64,000 nucleotides of DNA from Halopenitus salinus (GTDB lineage Archaea; Halobacteriota; Halobacteria; Halobacteriales; Haloferacaceae): assembly GCF_042662125.1 (NCBI RefSeq), contig NZ_JBHSXL010000009.1:248001-312000 (forward strand), in the 5' to 3' direction. The notes under the pieces are model-generated. The model was not told where the DNA came from, searched no databases, and was given only the letters and a program-made list of their open reading frames with translations. The position numbers and the translations under genes were made by a program. Shown here piece after piece: positions 35,827-45,664 of this stretch. The stretch's first letter is position 1, and every line of letters begins with the position of its first letter.

Positions 35827-35850
35827 ACGAGGGGGATACGGTGAACAACC

Positions 35851-36213
35851 ATGGCAGTTTACGTAGACTACGACACCCCAGCCGACCTCGCCGATCGCGC
35901 GCTCGACGCGCTCGAGGTCGCCCGAGACACCGGTACGGTAAAGAAAGGTACGAACGAGACGACAAAGTCCGTCGAACGCGGCAACGCCGACGTCGTCTTC
36001 GTCGCCGAGGACGTCTCCCCCGAGGAGATCGTGATGCACCTCCCCGAACTCGCCGAGGAGAAGGGCATCCCGGTCGTCTTCGTCGAGACCCAGGACGACG
36101 TCGGTCACGCGGCCGGCCTCGAGGTCGGCTCCGCCGCCGCCGCCGTCGTCGACGCCGGCGAGGCGTCCGACGAGGTCGAGGACATCGCACAGAAGGTCGA
36201 GGAACTTCGATAA
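35851..36213 (+). CDS. rpl7ae: 50S ribosomal protein L7Ae
   Basis: Kink-turn-binding protein of the large subunit and of box C/D, H/ACA and RNase P RNPs (120 aa). The RNA-binding GTNETTKSVERGNADVV (about residue 32) and FVAEDVSPEEI segments are typical. First gene of rpl7ae-rps28e-rpl24e-ndk, a conserved archaeal cluster; the next gene starts 6 bases after its stop. Its leader is long and structured, unlike most genes here. Confidence 0.96.
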   Translation: MAVYVDYDTPADLADRALDALEVARDTGTVKKGTNETTKSVERGNADVVFVAEDVSPEEIVMHLPELAEEKGIPVVFVETQDDVGHAAGLEVGSAAAAVVDAGEASDEVEDIAQKVEELR

Positions 36214-36219
36214 GCGGCC

Positions 36220-36444
36220 ATGAGCACAGAAGAGGGAACCGGCGACTCGACGGCCGCGGAGGTCATCGAAGTCGTCGGCAAAACCGGGATGCACGGCGAG
36301 GCCATGCAGGTCAAATGCCGCATCCAGGAGGGATCGAACCAGGGCCGCATCATCACGCGAAACGTCCTGGGTCCGACCCGCGTGGGCGACGTGCTCCAGC
36401 TGCGGGAGACCCAGCGCGACGCCGACTCCATCGGAGGACAGTAA
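36220..36444 (+). CDS. rps28e: 30S ribosomal protein S28e
   Basis: 74-aa small-subunit protein with an OB fold near the mRNA exit. The EVVGKTGMHGEAMQVKCRI core and the near-invariant RNVLGPTRVGDVLQLRE are intact. Starts 6 bases after rpl7ae and ends 2 bases before the rpl24e ATG. Confidence 0.96.
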   Translation: MSTEEGTGDSTAAEVIEVVGKTGMHGEAMQVKCRIQEGSNQGRIITRNVLGPTRVGDVLQLRETQRDADSIGGQ

Positions 36445-36446
36445 CC

Positions 36447-36641
36447 ATGGTCGAGACGCGCACCTGTGATTACACCGGAGAGGAGATCGAGCCCGGAACG
36501 GGCACGATGTTCGTCAGGACGGACGGAACGATCCTCCACTTCGTCGACTCGAAGGCGGAGAAGAACTACTTCATGGGTCGCGAGGCGCGCGACCTCGAGT
36601 GGACGGAGGCCGGACAGGCCACCAAGGGCGAGGACGAATGA
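36447..36641 (+). CDS. rpl24e: 50S ribosomal protein L24e
   Basis: 64-aa zinc-ribbon-type ribosomal protein. CDYTGEEIEPGTGTMFV and the later DSKAEKNYFMGREARDLEW are the family core. As in many haloarchaeal homologues only one cysteine remains at the first zinc position, so the ribbon may be metal-free. The stop overlaps the ndk start by ATGA. Confidence 0.95.
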   Translation: MVETRTCDYTGEEIEPGTGTMFVRTDGTILHFVDSKAEKNYFMGREARDLEWTEAGQATKGEDE

Positions 36642-37120
36642 GCCACCACGACGAGCGCACCTTCGTGATGGTCAAACCCGACGGCGTCAACCGCGGGCTC
36701 ATCGGCGAGGTCGTCTCCCGCTTCGAGGACCGCGGACTGAAGCTCGTCGGCGCGAAGTTCATGCAGATCGACGAGGAGCTCGCCCACGAACACTACGGCG
36801 AGCACGCCGACAAGCCGTTCTTCGACGGCCTCGTCGAGTTCATCACCGCGGACCCCGTCTTCGCGATGGTCTGGGAGGGCGCCGACGCGACCCGACAGGT
36901 CCGCCGGATGGTCGGCGAGACCGACCCCGCGGAGTCCGCACCGGGCACGATCCGCGGCGACTTCGGCCTCGATCTGGGCCAGAACGTCATCCACGCCTCC
37001 GACCACGAGGACGAGGGCGCGAACGAACGCGAGATCGATCTCTTCTTCGACGAGGAGGAGCTGATCGAGTGGACCCCGATCGAGGAGACGTGGGTCTACG
37101 AGGACGCCGGCGGCGAGTGA
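36638..37120 (+). CDS. ndk: Nucleoside diphosphate kinase
   Basis: Balances nucleoside triphosphates through a phosphohistidine intermediate (160 aa). N-terminus TFVMVKPDGVNRGLIGEV; active-site histidine in NVIHASDHEDEG (about residue 119). A haloarchaeal acidic insertion/tail follows (about 15 residues). ATG 36638 overlaps the rpl24e stop, completing the conserved ribosomal-ndk operon. Confidence 0.97.
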   Translation: MSHHDERTFVMVKPDGVNRGLIGEVVSRFEDRGLKLVGAKFMQIDEELAHEHYGEHADKPFFDGLVEFITADPVFAMVWEGADATRQVRRMVGETDPAESAPGTIRGDFGLDLGQNVIHASDHEDEGANEREIDLFFDEEELIEWTPIEETWVYEDAGGE

Positions 37121-37299
37121 ACCGATAGCCGGTACCCTCGCTCGCGTCCGAATTCTTGCGGTGATCGTCGACGTCGCGGAGCCGTCGATCCCGATCGAGA
37201 ACCGTCGGACGTCCCCATCGATTAGACGATCGTCGAAAGACGGATCGTCGGATAGCAGAACCCTTTTGCCGTCCCTTGCGGAGTTCACACACAATGGAT

Positions 37300-37317
37300 G
37301 GAGGTGTCTCGAGGTGA
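37300..37317 (+). promoter_or_regulatory. Shine-Dalgarno-like motifs before pccB
   Basis: GGAGGTG (37300-37306) and GAGGTGA (37311-37317) both match the anti-SD; the second leaves only two bases before the ATG at 37320. A 7-codon frame (ATG 37294 to TGA 37317) spans them. TATA-like CCCTTTTGC at 37260 predicts transcription from about 37288, so this gene, unlike most here, probably has a leader with an SD site. Confidence 0.4.
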
Positions 37318-37319
37318 CG

Positions 37320-39234
<1,915 letters not shown>

Positions 39235-39267
39235 ACGCGATTCCTCACTCGGAGTGTGCGTGCGAGC

Positions 39268-39909
39268 TCACTCGGAGTTGACGTACCGAAACTCGACGCC
39301 CGCGCGCTCGGCCGTTCGGGCGTCGCGCTCGGAGTCACCGACGAAGAGCGAGCGGGCGGGATCCGCGGAGAGCGCGTCGAGGGCTGCCAGGAGCGGCTCG
39401 GGGTCGGGCTTGTAGGTTCCGACGGTATCCCGCCCCACGACGGCGCTTACACGATCGTCGAGGCCGTGTCGATCGAGGGCGATCCGGCAGGCGTCCTCGG
39501 AGTTGAGCGAGCAGACGGCCGTCCGGGGAGCCCGGTCGGCATCGAGGATCTCGGCGAACGACAGCCGCCGGGAGTCGCGGGCACCCTCGCGTTCGTGTTC
39601 GGCGATCGTCTCCTCGACCACGTCCGCGATGCCGTACTCGGGGGCCGCGGCGTGCAGCTCCCAGAGTCCGTCGGAGGGTGGCTTGACGGCGTGTTCGACG
39701 TAAACTCCGAGGACGTCCTGCGCGACCGCGTTCCAGTCGACGCCGAGGCGGACGAGGGTCCCGTCGAGGTCGTAGACGACCGCGTCGTAGGCGTCGGGAT
39801 CGAAGCCCGGGTCGAGATCGGCGGCAACGGACGTCGAGTCCTCCGTGGAGCCGGGCGATCGCCGATCGCGTGAGTCGTCCGTCGCCTCGGTGACGTCTCG
39901 GGAGGTCAT
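39268..39909 (-). CDS. HAD-superfamily hydrolase, phosphoglycolate phosphatase-like
   Basis: 213-aa haloacid-dehalogenase phosphatase. Motif I YDLDGTLVRLGVDWN (about residue 45), motif II serine around CSLNSEDA (about 136), motif III lysine in VGTYKPDPEPL (about 164), motif IV VGDSERDARTAERAG (about 189). The first 30 residues are disordered. The likely class is phosphoglycolate phosphatase or a related sugar phosphatase; substrate cannot be fixed. ATG 39909 chosen as it fits the usual N-terminus; the frame extends to 39999. Confidence 0.85.
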   Translation of the reverse strand: MTSRDVTEATDDSRDRRSPGSTEDSTSVAADLDPGFDPDAYDAVVYDLDGTLVRLGVDWNAVAQDVLGVYVEHAVKPPSDGLWELHAAAPEYGIADVVEETIAEHEREGARDSRRLSFAEILDADRAPRTAVCSLNSEDACRIALDRHGLDDRVSAVVGRDTVGTYKPDPEPLLAALDALSADPARSLFVGDSERDARTAERAGVEFRYVNSE

Positions 39910-39995
39910 ACCCGAGATAGGTCCCCCGGGCCACTGTACGTTTCGGTCGATCGGGTTTCGGCTCGAAACGGGCGTTGGATCGGCTCCACGCTGAC

Positions 39996-41150
39996 TCACT
40001 CCGGAAGGAGCCCGCGAGCGATGATCGTCTTTTGGATCTGGGTCGTCCCCTCGTAGATCTCCGTGACCTTCGCGTCCCGATAGAGCCGCTCGACCGGGAA
40101 CTCACGCGTGTATCCGTAGCCGCCGTGGATCTGGATCGCGTCGTTGGCGACGGCGGTGGCCGTCTCGCTGGCGAAGTACTTCGCCATGGAGGCGGCGACG
40201 CGGGCGTCCTCGCCGGCCTCGGCTCGCCGGCAGGCGGCCCGGACGAGCTCTCGACTCGCCTCGATCCGGGTCGCCATCTCCGCGATCGTGTGACGGATCG
40301 ACTGGAACTCGGAGATCGATCGACCGAACTGCTCGCGGTCGGCCGCGTAGGTCGTCGCCTCCTCGAGCGCCGCGCGGGCGAGCCCGACCGCCTGGGCGCC
40401 GATCCCGATCCGGCCGCCGGTGAGGATCCGGAAGGCGGACGCGAGGCCCTCGCCGACCTCCGTCAGCCGGTTCTCGGCCGGGATCCGACAGCCGTCGAGG
40501 ACGACGTCGGTCGTATCGGAGGCGCGAAGCCCGAGCTTCCGCTCCGGCTCGCCCGGCTCGAACCCGTCGGCGTCGGCCGGCACGAGGAACTGCGTGACGG
40601 TGTCGGGGTCGTCGGGATCGGTCTTCGCGAAGACGATGGCCACTCCGCCGCGCCGGCCGTTCGTGATCCAGCGTTTGTGCCCGTCGAGGACGTACTCGTC
40701 GCCCTCGCGCGTCGCGGTCGTCGTCATCTCCGCGGGGTTCGAGCCGGCCTGCGGCTCCGAGAGACAGAACATGCCGACCGGCCGCCCCGAGCGGGCCATC
40801 CGCGGGAGCCACCGCTCGCGCTGGTCGTCGGTGCCGAACGTCGCGATACAGGAGGTGACGAGACAGTGGACCGAGAGGGCGGTCGCGACCGCGAGCCCTC
40901 CATAGGCGACCTCCTCGTTGACGATCGCGTAGGTGGATCGATCGGCCGCGACGCCGCCGTGCTCCTCGGGAACGGTGAGTCCGGCCAGGTCGGCCTCCGC
41001 GAGCGCGTCCCAGGCGTCCTCGGGAAACGACTCGTTCTCGTCCGCCTCGCGGGCGACCGGCCGGATCTCCTCGGTCGCGATCTCGTGGACGAGTTCCGCG
41101 ATCGCTCGCTGTTCGGCGGTCAGGCTCGGGTCGGTCCACGGATCGGGCAT
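39996..41150 (-). CDS. acd: Acyl-CoA dehydrogenase
   Basis: FAD-dependent dehydrogenase for the first step of fatty-acid or amino-acid-derived acyl-CoA oxidation (384 aa). LSEPQAGSNPAEM (about residue 128) and ITNGRRGGVAIVFAKTD bind FAD, the C-terminal domain holds QIHGGYGYTREFPVERLYRD (about 343), and the catalytic Glu lies in IYEGTTQIQK near 366. ATG 41150 is preferred over the upstream frame start at 41189 because a TATA-like GGTTTTTGC lies 27-35 bases upstream. Substrate chain length unknown. Confidence 0.93.
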   Translation of the reverse strand: MPDPWTDPSLTAEQRAIAELVHEIATEEIRPVAREADENESFPEDAWDALAEADLAGLTVPEEHGGVAADRSTYAIVNEEVAYGGLAVATALSVHCLVTSCIATFGTDDQRERWLPRMARSGRPVGMFCLSEPQAGSNPAEMTTTATREGDEYVLDGHKRWITNGRRGGVAIVFAKTDPDDPDTVTQFLVPADADGFEPGEPERKLGLRASDTTDVVLDGCRIPAENRLTEVGEGLASAFRILTGGRIGIGAQAVGLARAALEEATTYAADREQFGRSISEFQSIRHTIAEMATRIEASRELVRAACRRAEAGEDARVAASMAKYFASETATAVANDAIQIHGGYGYTREFPVERLYRDAKVTEIYEGTTQIQKTIIARGLLPE

Positions 41151-41206
41151 GCGGGCGGATTCGAGGCGGTCCCGCAAAAACCTGCCCACGCGATCGAAGC
41201 CACGAG

Positions 41207-42253
41207 CTACGCGTCGTCCGACGACGCGTCGGCGGCCTCCCAGAGCGCGTACAGCTCGTCGCGAGGCGGCTCCGGGATCGCCACGCCGTCGAGGACGACG
41301 CGGGCCGGATCGGCGTCGCCGGTGTTCGATCGACCGGATCGGTCGTCGCCGGCGTCCGATGCCACGGGTCGGACCTCGCCGACGACCGCCGCCTCGACGC
41401 CGACATCGGCGACGGCGTCCAGGGCCGCGTCGACGCGCTCGTCCGGGATCGCGGCCAACAACGCGCCCGATCCGAACGTCCGGAGCGGATCGACGCCGAG
41501 GGCGTCACAGCACACGCGGGTCGCATCACGGACGGGCACGTCCTCGCGGTCGACGTCGACGCGGACGTCGGCCGCGCTCGCCATCTCGTGGAGGGCCGTC
41601 AACAGCCCGCCCTCGGTCGGGTCGTGCATGGCGGTGGCGAACTCGCGGAGCGCCCTCGCCTCCGGGAGAACGCTCACGTCCTCGAAGTAGCCGAGCGCGT
41701 CGTCGATCGTGGCGTCGTCGACGCCGGCCTCGCGGCATTCCTCGGCGAAGTCGCTCGCGAGGATGGCGGTCGCCTCGATCCCGGCTCCCTTCGTCAAGAC
41801 GATCCGGTCGCCGTGGGTCGCACCGCCCGACGGGAGAAACCGGTCCGTCGTTCCCATCGCGGTCATCGACAGGAGCGGGCGGTCGAGCGCCGGGAGGTAC
41901 TCGGTGTGGCCGCCGACGATCGAGACGCCGACGTCGCGGGCCGTCGAGTCGAGCTGTTCGGCGAGGGTCCGGCGCGTCTCGGGATCTCGATCCGGCAGGA
42001 AGACGGTGCTCGTGAGCCAGCGCGGGTCCGCGCCGCTCACGGCAACGTCGTTGCAGGCGACGTGGACGCCGAGATGGCCGACGCGCTCGGCCGCCAGCGA
42101 GATCGGATCGGCGCTCACCACGAGCGTCCGGTCGCCGAGGTCGATCCCGGCGGCGTCCTCGCCGTAGGCCGCCCCCTGAACGACCGCCGGATCGTCGGCG
42201 CCGACCGCGTCGAGGAACTCGGAGAGCGCCTCGGGATCGAGTTTTCCCGTCAT
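41207..42253 (-). CDS. PurM-fold protein (AIR synthase/HypE-related)
   Basis: 348-aa member of the AIR-synthase-like ATP-dependent superfamily. GEDAAGIDLGDRTLVVSADP near residue 30, SVIVGGHTEY (about 112) and HDPTEGGLLTALHEMA (about 208), the last being typical for the HypE subgroup. The terminal Cys of true HypE (needed for carbamoyl transfer) is not seen and no hydrogenase genes are near, so the role is open; archaeal relatives are sometimes called hydrogenase-expression factors. TATA-like CCCTTTTGAC about 28 bases upstream. Confidence 0.8.
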   Translation of the reverse strand: MTGKLDPEALSEFLDAVGADDPAVVQGAAYGEDAAGIDLGDRTLVVSADPISLAAERVGHLGVHVACNDVAVSGADPRWLTSTVFLPDRDPETRRTLAEQLDSTARDVGVSIVGGHTEYLPALDRPLLSMTAMGTTDRFLPSGGATHGDRIVLTKGAGIEATAILASDFAEECREAGVDDATIDDALGYFEDVSVLPEARALREFATAMHDPTEGGLLTALHEMASAADVRVDVDREDVPVRDATRVCCDALGVDPLRTFGSGALLAAIPDERVDAALDAVADVGVEAAVVGEVRPVASDAGDDRSGRSNTGDADPARVVLDGVAIPEPPRDELYALWEAADASSDDA

Positions 42254-42340
42254 ACCGATCGCTCGAGTGCGCCGCGTCAAAAGGGTGTGCGCTTCGATCC
42301 GCGGAAGACCGATCCGCGGACGGACCGGGACGGGAAGTCC

Positions 42341-42541
42341 TCACTCGGCCAGTTCGAAGGCGATCTCGACCTCCGCCTGGTACTCACGTTCGGGGGCGTT
42401 TTTGACCTCCACGCCGAACTCCTCGACCTCGGCCCAGTAGACGTTATCGAGCGTCGCCTCGGCGCGATCGATCGCGTCGTCCGCCGCGTCGTCGAAGCTC
42501 TCGGTGCTCGTCCCGATCAGGGAGATCTTCTTGAAAACCAT
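42341..42541 (-). CDS. Dodecin, flavin-binding storage protein
   Basis: 66-aa dodecin; twelve copies form a hollow shell storing riboflavin or FMN. SLIGTSTESFDDAADDAI and the flavin-stacking tryptophan in NVYWAEVEEFGVEV (about residue 35) are present, followed by the last strand EYQAEVEIAFEL. Length and motifs match the Halobacterium dodecin that has been characterised structurally. Strong TATA box 23-34 bases upstream. Confidence 0.95.
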   Translation of the reverse strand: MVFKKISLIGTSTESFDDAADDAIDRAEATLDNVYWAEVEEFGVEVKNAPEREYQAEVEIAFELAE

Positions 42542-42563
42542 GGGTGATGTTGGCTCGCCCACG

Positions 42564-42575
42564 GTGATAAATGTA
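42564..42575 (-). promoter_or_regulatory. TATA box of the dodecin gene
   Basis: Minus-strand TACATTTATCAC, 23-34 bases before the dodecin ATG at 42541. The stretch behind it (42576-42718) is gene-free and carries two copies of GATCCCGGGGCGCT. Confidence 0.6.
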
Positions 42576-42718
42576 CCCGCCGGCTCGCCCGTGGAGTTCG
42601 TCGGCCGCTCGATCCCGGGGCGCTTGATCCCGGGGCGCTCGCGACTCGATGGCGAACGGCCGCGATTCGGGTCAGGATCGACCGCGGTTCCCGGGAGCGG
42701 CCGCAGTTCCGTCGGCGG

Positions 42719-43057
42719 TTAGGGACTTCCGGGACGGCCCTGCATCACGTCGAAGTCGCCGTCGTCGCCGACTCCGATGACGGCCCAGTCGAACGGCGGC
42801 TTCAGTCCGAGGAGGTGCTCGCGAAGATCGCTCGCCGACCGCTTCCAGGTCACGAAACACCGCAACCGCGGCGTCTCGCCGCCGTCCGCCAGATACGGTT
42901 CCGGGTCGGTGGCGTCCTCGGCGCGGATCGGCGTCACGAGCACGCGTCGCCACTTGCGTTCGGCGACGAACTCGGTGCCGTCCTCGCGAACCGAGTATCC
43001 CAGTTCTCGAAAAACGTCTCTGGCCTCCGTGGTCGGTGGCATGCTAACAGGGGCCAT
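42719..43057 (-). CDS. Haloarchaeal protein, function unknown
   Basis: 112-aa small protein. It has alternating strands and helices (YSVREDGTEFVAERKWRRVL, then CFVTWKRSASDLREHLLGL, then FDWAVIGVGDDGDF) and resembles small conserved haloarchaeal alpha/beta proteins; no catalytic motif. The frame offers ATGs at 43042 and 43057; a TATA-like AGCTTATCAC at 43084-43093 spaces correctly for 43057. A 12-base palindrome (43070-43081) lies between. Confidence 0.65.
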   Translation of the reverse strand: MAPVSMPPTTEARDVFRELGYSVREDGTEFVAERKWRRVLVTPIRAEDATDPEPYLADGGETPRLRCFVTWKRSASDLREHLLGLKPPFDWAVIGVGDDGDFDVMQGRPGSP

Positions 43058-43069
43058 CTACTCGGGGGT

Positions 43070-43081
43070 ACTCGGCCGAGT
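43070..43081. promoter_or_regulatory. 12-base palindrome at a transcription start
   Basis: ACTCGGCCGAGT is perfectly self-complementary and lies between the TATA-like box (43084-43093) and ATG 43057 of the minus-strand gene, where it would block transcription if bound. Confidence 0.35.
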
Positions 43082-43130
43082 GTGATAAGCTTTCTCACAG
43101 GGCCGATTCGGCGATCGAACGTCCACCCGC

Positions 43131-43195
43131 CGTGGCGTCTCACGACTCTCGTGTCGCCTCACGAACTCATCGTGTCGCCTCCCGGACTCTCATGT
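43131..43195. repeat. Three imperfect copies of a CGTGTCGCCTCACGAACTC-like unit
   Basis: Units of about 22-24 bases (beginning CGTGGCGTCTCACGACTCT, CGTGTCGCCTCACGAACTC and CGTGTCGCCTCCCGGACTC) in the gap before the glycosyltransferase gene. Function unknown; it looks like slippage. Confidence 0.5.
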
Positions 43196-43271
43196 GCCCC
43201 ACGAGATCACCGCGCGAGCACGTTGGGGACCGACAAAAGGGCTATCCCGTCCGGAGGAGTGGGTCGTGACG

Positions 43272-43928
43272 ATGGGCGATCCGACGCTGAGCTACGTCGT
43301 CCCGGCGTACGACGAGGCCGACTACATCGACGCGACGCTGTCGGCCATTCGGGACCAGTCGACGGACGAGGCGATAGAGGTCGTCGTCGCGGACGGGGGC
43401 AGCCACGACGGAACGCGTTCGATCGCCCGCGACCACGGCGCCGCAGTGCTCGTGGAGGACGACGACGGGATCTGGGCGGGGAGGAACCGGGGAGCGGCCG
43501 CCGCGAACGGGGAGTGGGTCGCGTTCGTCGACGCCGACACCGTGGTCTCGTCGAACCACTGCGACCGGATGCTGTCGTGTGCTCGAGAGCGCGGGCTGGA
43601 CGCCGCGAGTTCGCGATGTCGCGTTCCCGGGATCCGGGCGACGTGCATGGAGGCCACCATCAACCACGTGTTTCCGCGGCTGCGACGTCCGGTCCTCCCG
43701 GGGTTCAACTTCCTGATCCGCCGCGAGGTCTTCGAGGCGACCGGGGGATTCCCGGCGGTTCCCAACGAGGACACGGCCTACAGCAGGCGACTCGGCCGGA
43801 CGCATCGAACCGGCTACTGCAGGGAGATCCTCGTCGAGACGTCCCCACGCCGGATCGACCGACAGGGGCTGACCGGGAGCGCGTTCCACTACCTGCGACT
43901 CGACTGGCGGCGGCTGCGCTCGTCGTGA
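43272..43928 (+). CDS. Family 2 glycosyltransferase
   Basis: Soluble GT-A glycosyltransferase (218 aa) that would transfer a sugar from a nucleotide-sugar. Nucleotide-binding VVPAYDEADYIDATLSAI (about residue 9), ADGGSHDGT (about 41), the DXD-like VDADTVV (about 87), and the acceptor region RREVFEATGGFPAVPNEDTAYSRRL near 145. No membrane helix, unlike most surface-glycan GT2 enzymes. ATG 43272 gives the family start. Its last 40 bases overlap the convergent SAMP1 gene. Confidence 0.87.
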   Translation: MGDPTLSYVVPAYDEADYIDATLSAIRDQSTDEAIEVVVADGGSHDGTRSIARDHGAAVLVEDDDGIWAGRNRGAAAANGEWVAFVDADTVVSSNHCDRMLSCARERGLDAASSRCRVPGIRATCMEATINHVFPRLRRPVLPGFNFLIRREVFEATGGFPAVPNEDTAYSRRLGRTHRTGYCREILVETSPRRIDRQGLTGSAFHYLRLDWRRLRSS

Positions 43929-44206
43929 GCGTCGGAGCCGCCACTGACGGGGGGAAACAGCGCGAGCTCGTCGCCGTCCTCGAGTTCCGTCTCGAGACCG
44001 TCCTCGTGAATGACGTTCTGCCCGTTTCGAAGCAGGTTGATGTGGTCCGCGAGCTCCCCGTCCTCCATGACGCGATCGCGGAGGTCGGGACGGTCCTCGA
44101 GGAGGTCCTCCAACGCGTCGCCGACGGTGTCTCCCGGGCCGGCGGAGACGGTCACGGTTCGTCCGCCGGCGGCCTCCGCGAGGTCGGCGAACAGTTTCCA
44201 CTCCAT
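43889..44206 (-). CDS. samp1: SAMP1/MoaD-type ubiquitin-like modifier with C-terminal extension
   Basis: Beta-grasp protein like Haloferax SAMP1, conjugated to lysines (sampylation) and also a MoaD-like sulfur carrier. The fold is complete: MEWKLFADLAEAAG, VGDALEDLLEDRPDLRDRV, HINLLRNGQNV, and LALFPPVSGG. In known SAMP1 the chain ends at this diglycine; here the frame continues for 15 residues (SDAHDERSRRQSSRR) before TAG. A peptidase must trim it for activation, or the copy is inactive. The extension's codons overlap the convergent glycosyltransferase gene (43889-43928). Confidence 0.9.
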   Translation of the reverse strand: MEWKLFADLAEAAGGRTVTVSAGPGDTVGDALEDLLEDRPDLRDRVMEDGELADHINLLRNGQNVIHEDGLETELEDGDELALFPPVSGGSDAHDERSRRQSSRR

Positions 44207-44249
44207 ACCGACCCACCGCCCGCCGGGCGTATGAGGATTACGTCCCGTC

Positions 44250-44319
44250 GACGTTCGCGTCTCGTTGACGTGCGCCTCATCGACGACGTTCGGGTCTCGC
44301 CGACGTGCGTCTCATCGAC
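44250..44319. repeat. 35-base tandem duplication upstream of SAMP1
   Basis: Units 44250-44284 and 44285-44319 match at 31 of 35 bases (GACGTTCG...TCATCGAC), followed by the start of a third copy (GTTCGCG). It occupies most of the space between the SAMP1 start and the RCK_C gene's stop, behind the SAMP1 promoter. A duplicated regulator site is possible, or slippage. Confidence 0.6.
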
Positions 44320-44335
44320 GTTCGCGCTCCGCCAG

Positions 44336-45664
44336 TCAGTCTTCCCTCCTCGGGACGTCGGTTCCCGCATCGTCGGCCTCCGAATCGCCGGATTCCACAT
44401 CGTCGGTCTCCGCATCTCCGGCCGCCTCGGCCTCGACGCGCCGAAGGGCGTCCGGTCGTCCGAGGAGGAAGACGGTGTCGCCGGGCTCGAAGAGCCGATC
44501 ACGTTCGGGGATCGCCTCGATGGAGGCGCTCGCGGGACGCACCGCGGCGACGACGGCCTCGAGATCTCGAACGCTCGTGCCCACGAGGGGACTTTCGGGA
44601 CCGATCGTGACGGCGGTCATCGTCTCGTCGGCCGCGCGCAGGAGGCTGGCGAACTCCCGGTCCGCCTGCGGTTCCGCGGGCAGCGTCACGAGCCGATAGG
44701 TCTCCGACTCCTCGAGGCGGGCCGCGTCGGTCTCATCGAGCGCGAGCGTCGCGACGTCCCCGGCCGTCGCACGGAGCTCCGCGGTCGCGACCCGCCTCGG
44801 GTCGTCGCCGCCGATCCACGCCTGAACGACGTCGCCCGGCGTAGCGGTGTACGGCGGGTCCGCGTGGACGGCGATGGCGGCGGTCCCGGGCGCGAGGGTC
44901 GGACCGATCCCGGCGGCTCGCGAGCCGACCGCGAGATACTCGATCTCCCCCTCCTGGGTGACGTCGACGTCGACGTAGTTCACCCCGAAGTCCTCCTTGA
45001 TGCGGGCGACGAGGCGCTCGCGAAGCTCCGCCACCGTCACCCGACGCGGAAACAGCAGCGTTCGTCCGGCCATCCCCTCCTTCGTCGCCGGGGCGACCGC
45101 CTCGTAGGAGTCCATGTCCGCGATGTCCTCCGCGGCCGGCAGCGTGACGGGCGTGACGCGACCGACCGTGCGAACCACGCGTCCGATCTCCCCTTCGAGC
45201 TGTTTGCCGCCGGCGACGGCGAAGACGTTCCGGGCGACGACGTCCCCGGTCCAGGCGCCGGCGGGCGCGACGGCCGCGGCGACGCCGACGGCGACGACGT
45301 TGAACAGGACGACGTCGACGCGCAACAAGACGACGTCGGTGCCGCCGATGATCGAGCCGAGCGAGGCCGTATTGAGGTACAACACGACCGCGGAGACGCC
45401 GAGGAGGACGGCGACGCCCTCGGGGATCCGCTGGCGGAAGTACCACCGATACGCGACGGCGACGCCGCCGGCCGCGAGCACCGCAAGGCAGGCGAAGAGG
45501 AGGAGCCCAACCGCCGCCCGAAGCGGCTCCGCGAAGGTCACCTCGACCACGAGCGGCAGGCCCGCCGGCGTCGAACTCCCGGCGTCGGCGGCCGGAACGG
45601 GGGTCGGAACGGAGGCCGAGACCGAGGACAGGACCGGGACGAGAACCGAGGCCGGAGGGATCAC
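44336..45664 (-). CDS. Membrane RCK_C protein B of a coupled pair
   Basis: 442-aa protein with about four hydrophobic segments in the first 140 residues, a large soluble middle region (RVTVAELRERLVARIKEDFG..., near 240) and a TrkA_C/RCK_C domain near the C-terminus (SPLVGTSVRDLEAV, then LFEPGDTVFLLGRPDAL). There is no pore loop (TVGYG) and no NAD-binding Rossmann domain. The start GTG 45664 overlaps the stop of protein A (GTGA). Acidic disordered tail. Usually labelled a potassium-transport protein; its job is unknown. Confidence 0.78.
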   Translation of the reverse strand: MIPPASVLVPVLSSVSASVPTPVPAADAGSSTPAGLPLVVEVTFAEPLRAAVGLLLFACLAVLAAGGVAVAYRWYFRQRIPEGVAVLLGVSAVVLYLNTASLGSIIGGTDVVLLRVDVVLFNVVAVGVAAAVAPAGAWTGDVVARNVFAVAGGKQLEGEIGRVVRTVGRVTPVTLPAAEDIADMDSYEAVAPATKEGMAGRTLLFPRRVTVAELRERLVARIKEDFGVNYVDVDVTQEGEIEYLAVGSRAAGIGPTLAPGTAAIAVHADPPYTATPGDVVQAWIGGDDPRRVATAELRATAGDVATLALDETDAARLEESETYRLVTLPAEPQADREFASLLRAADETMTAVTIGPESPLVGTSVRDLEAVVAAVRPASASIEAIPERDRLFEPGDTVFLLGRPDALRRVEAEAAGDAETDDVESGDSEADDAGTDVPRRED

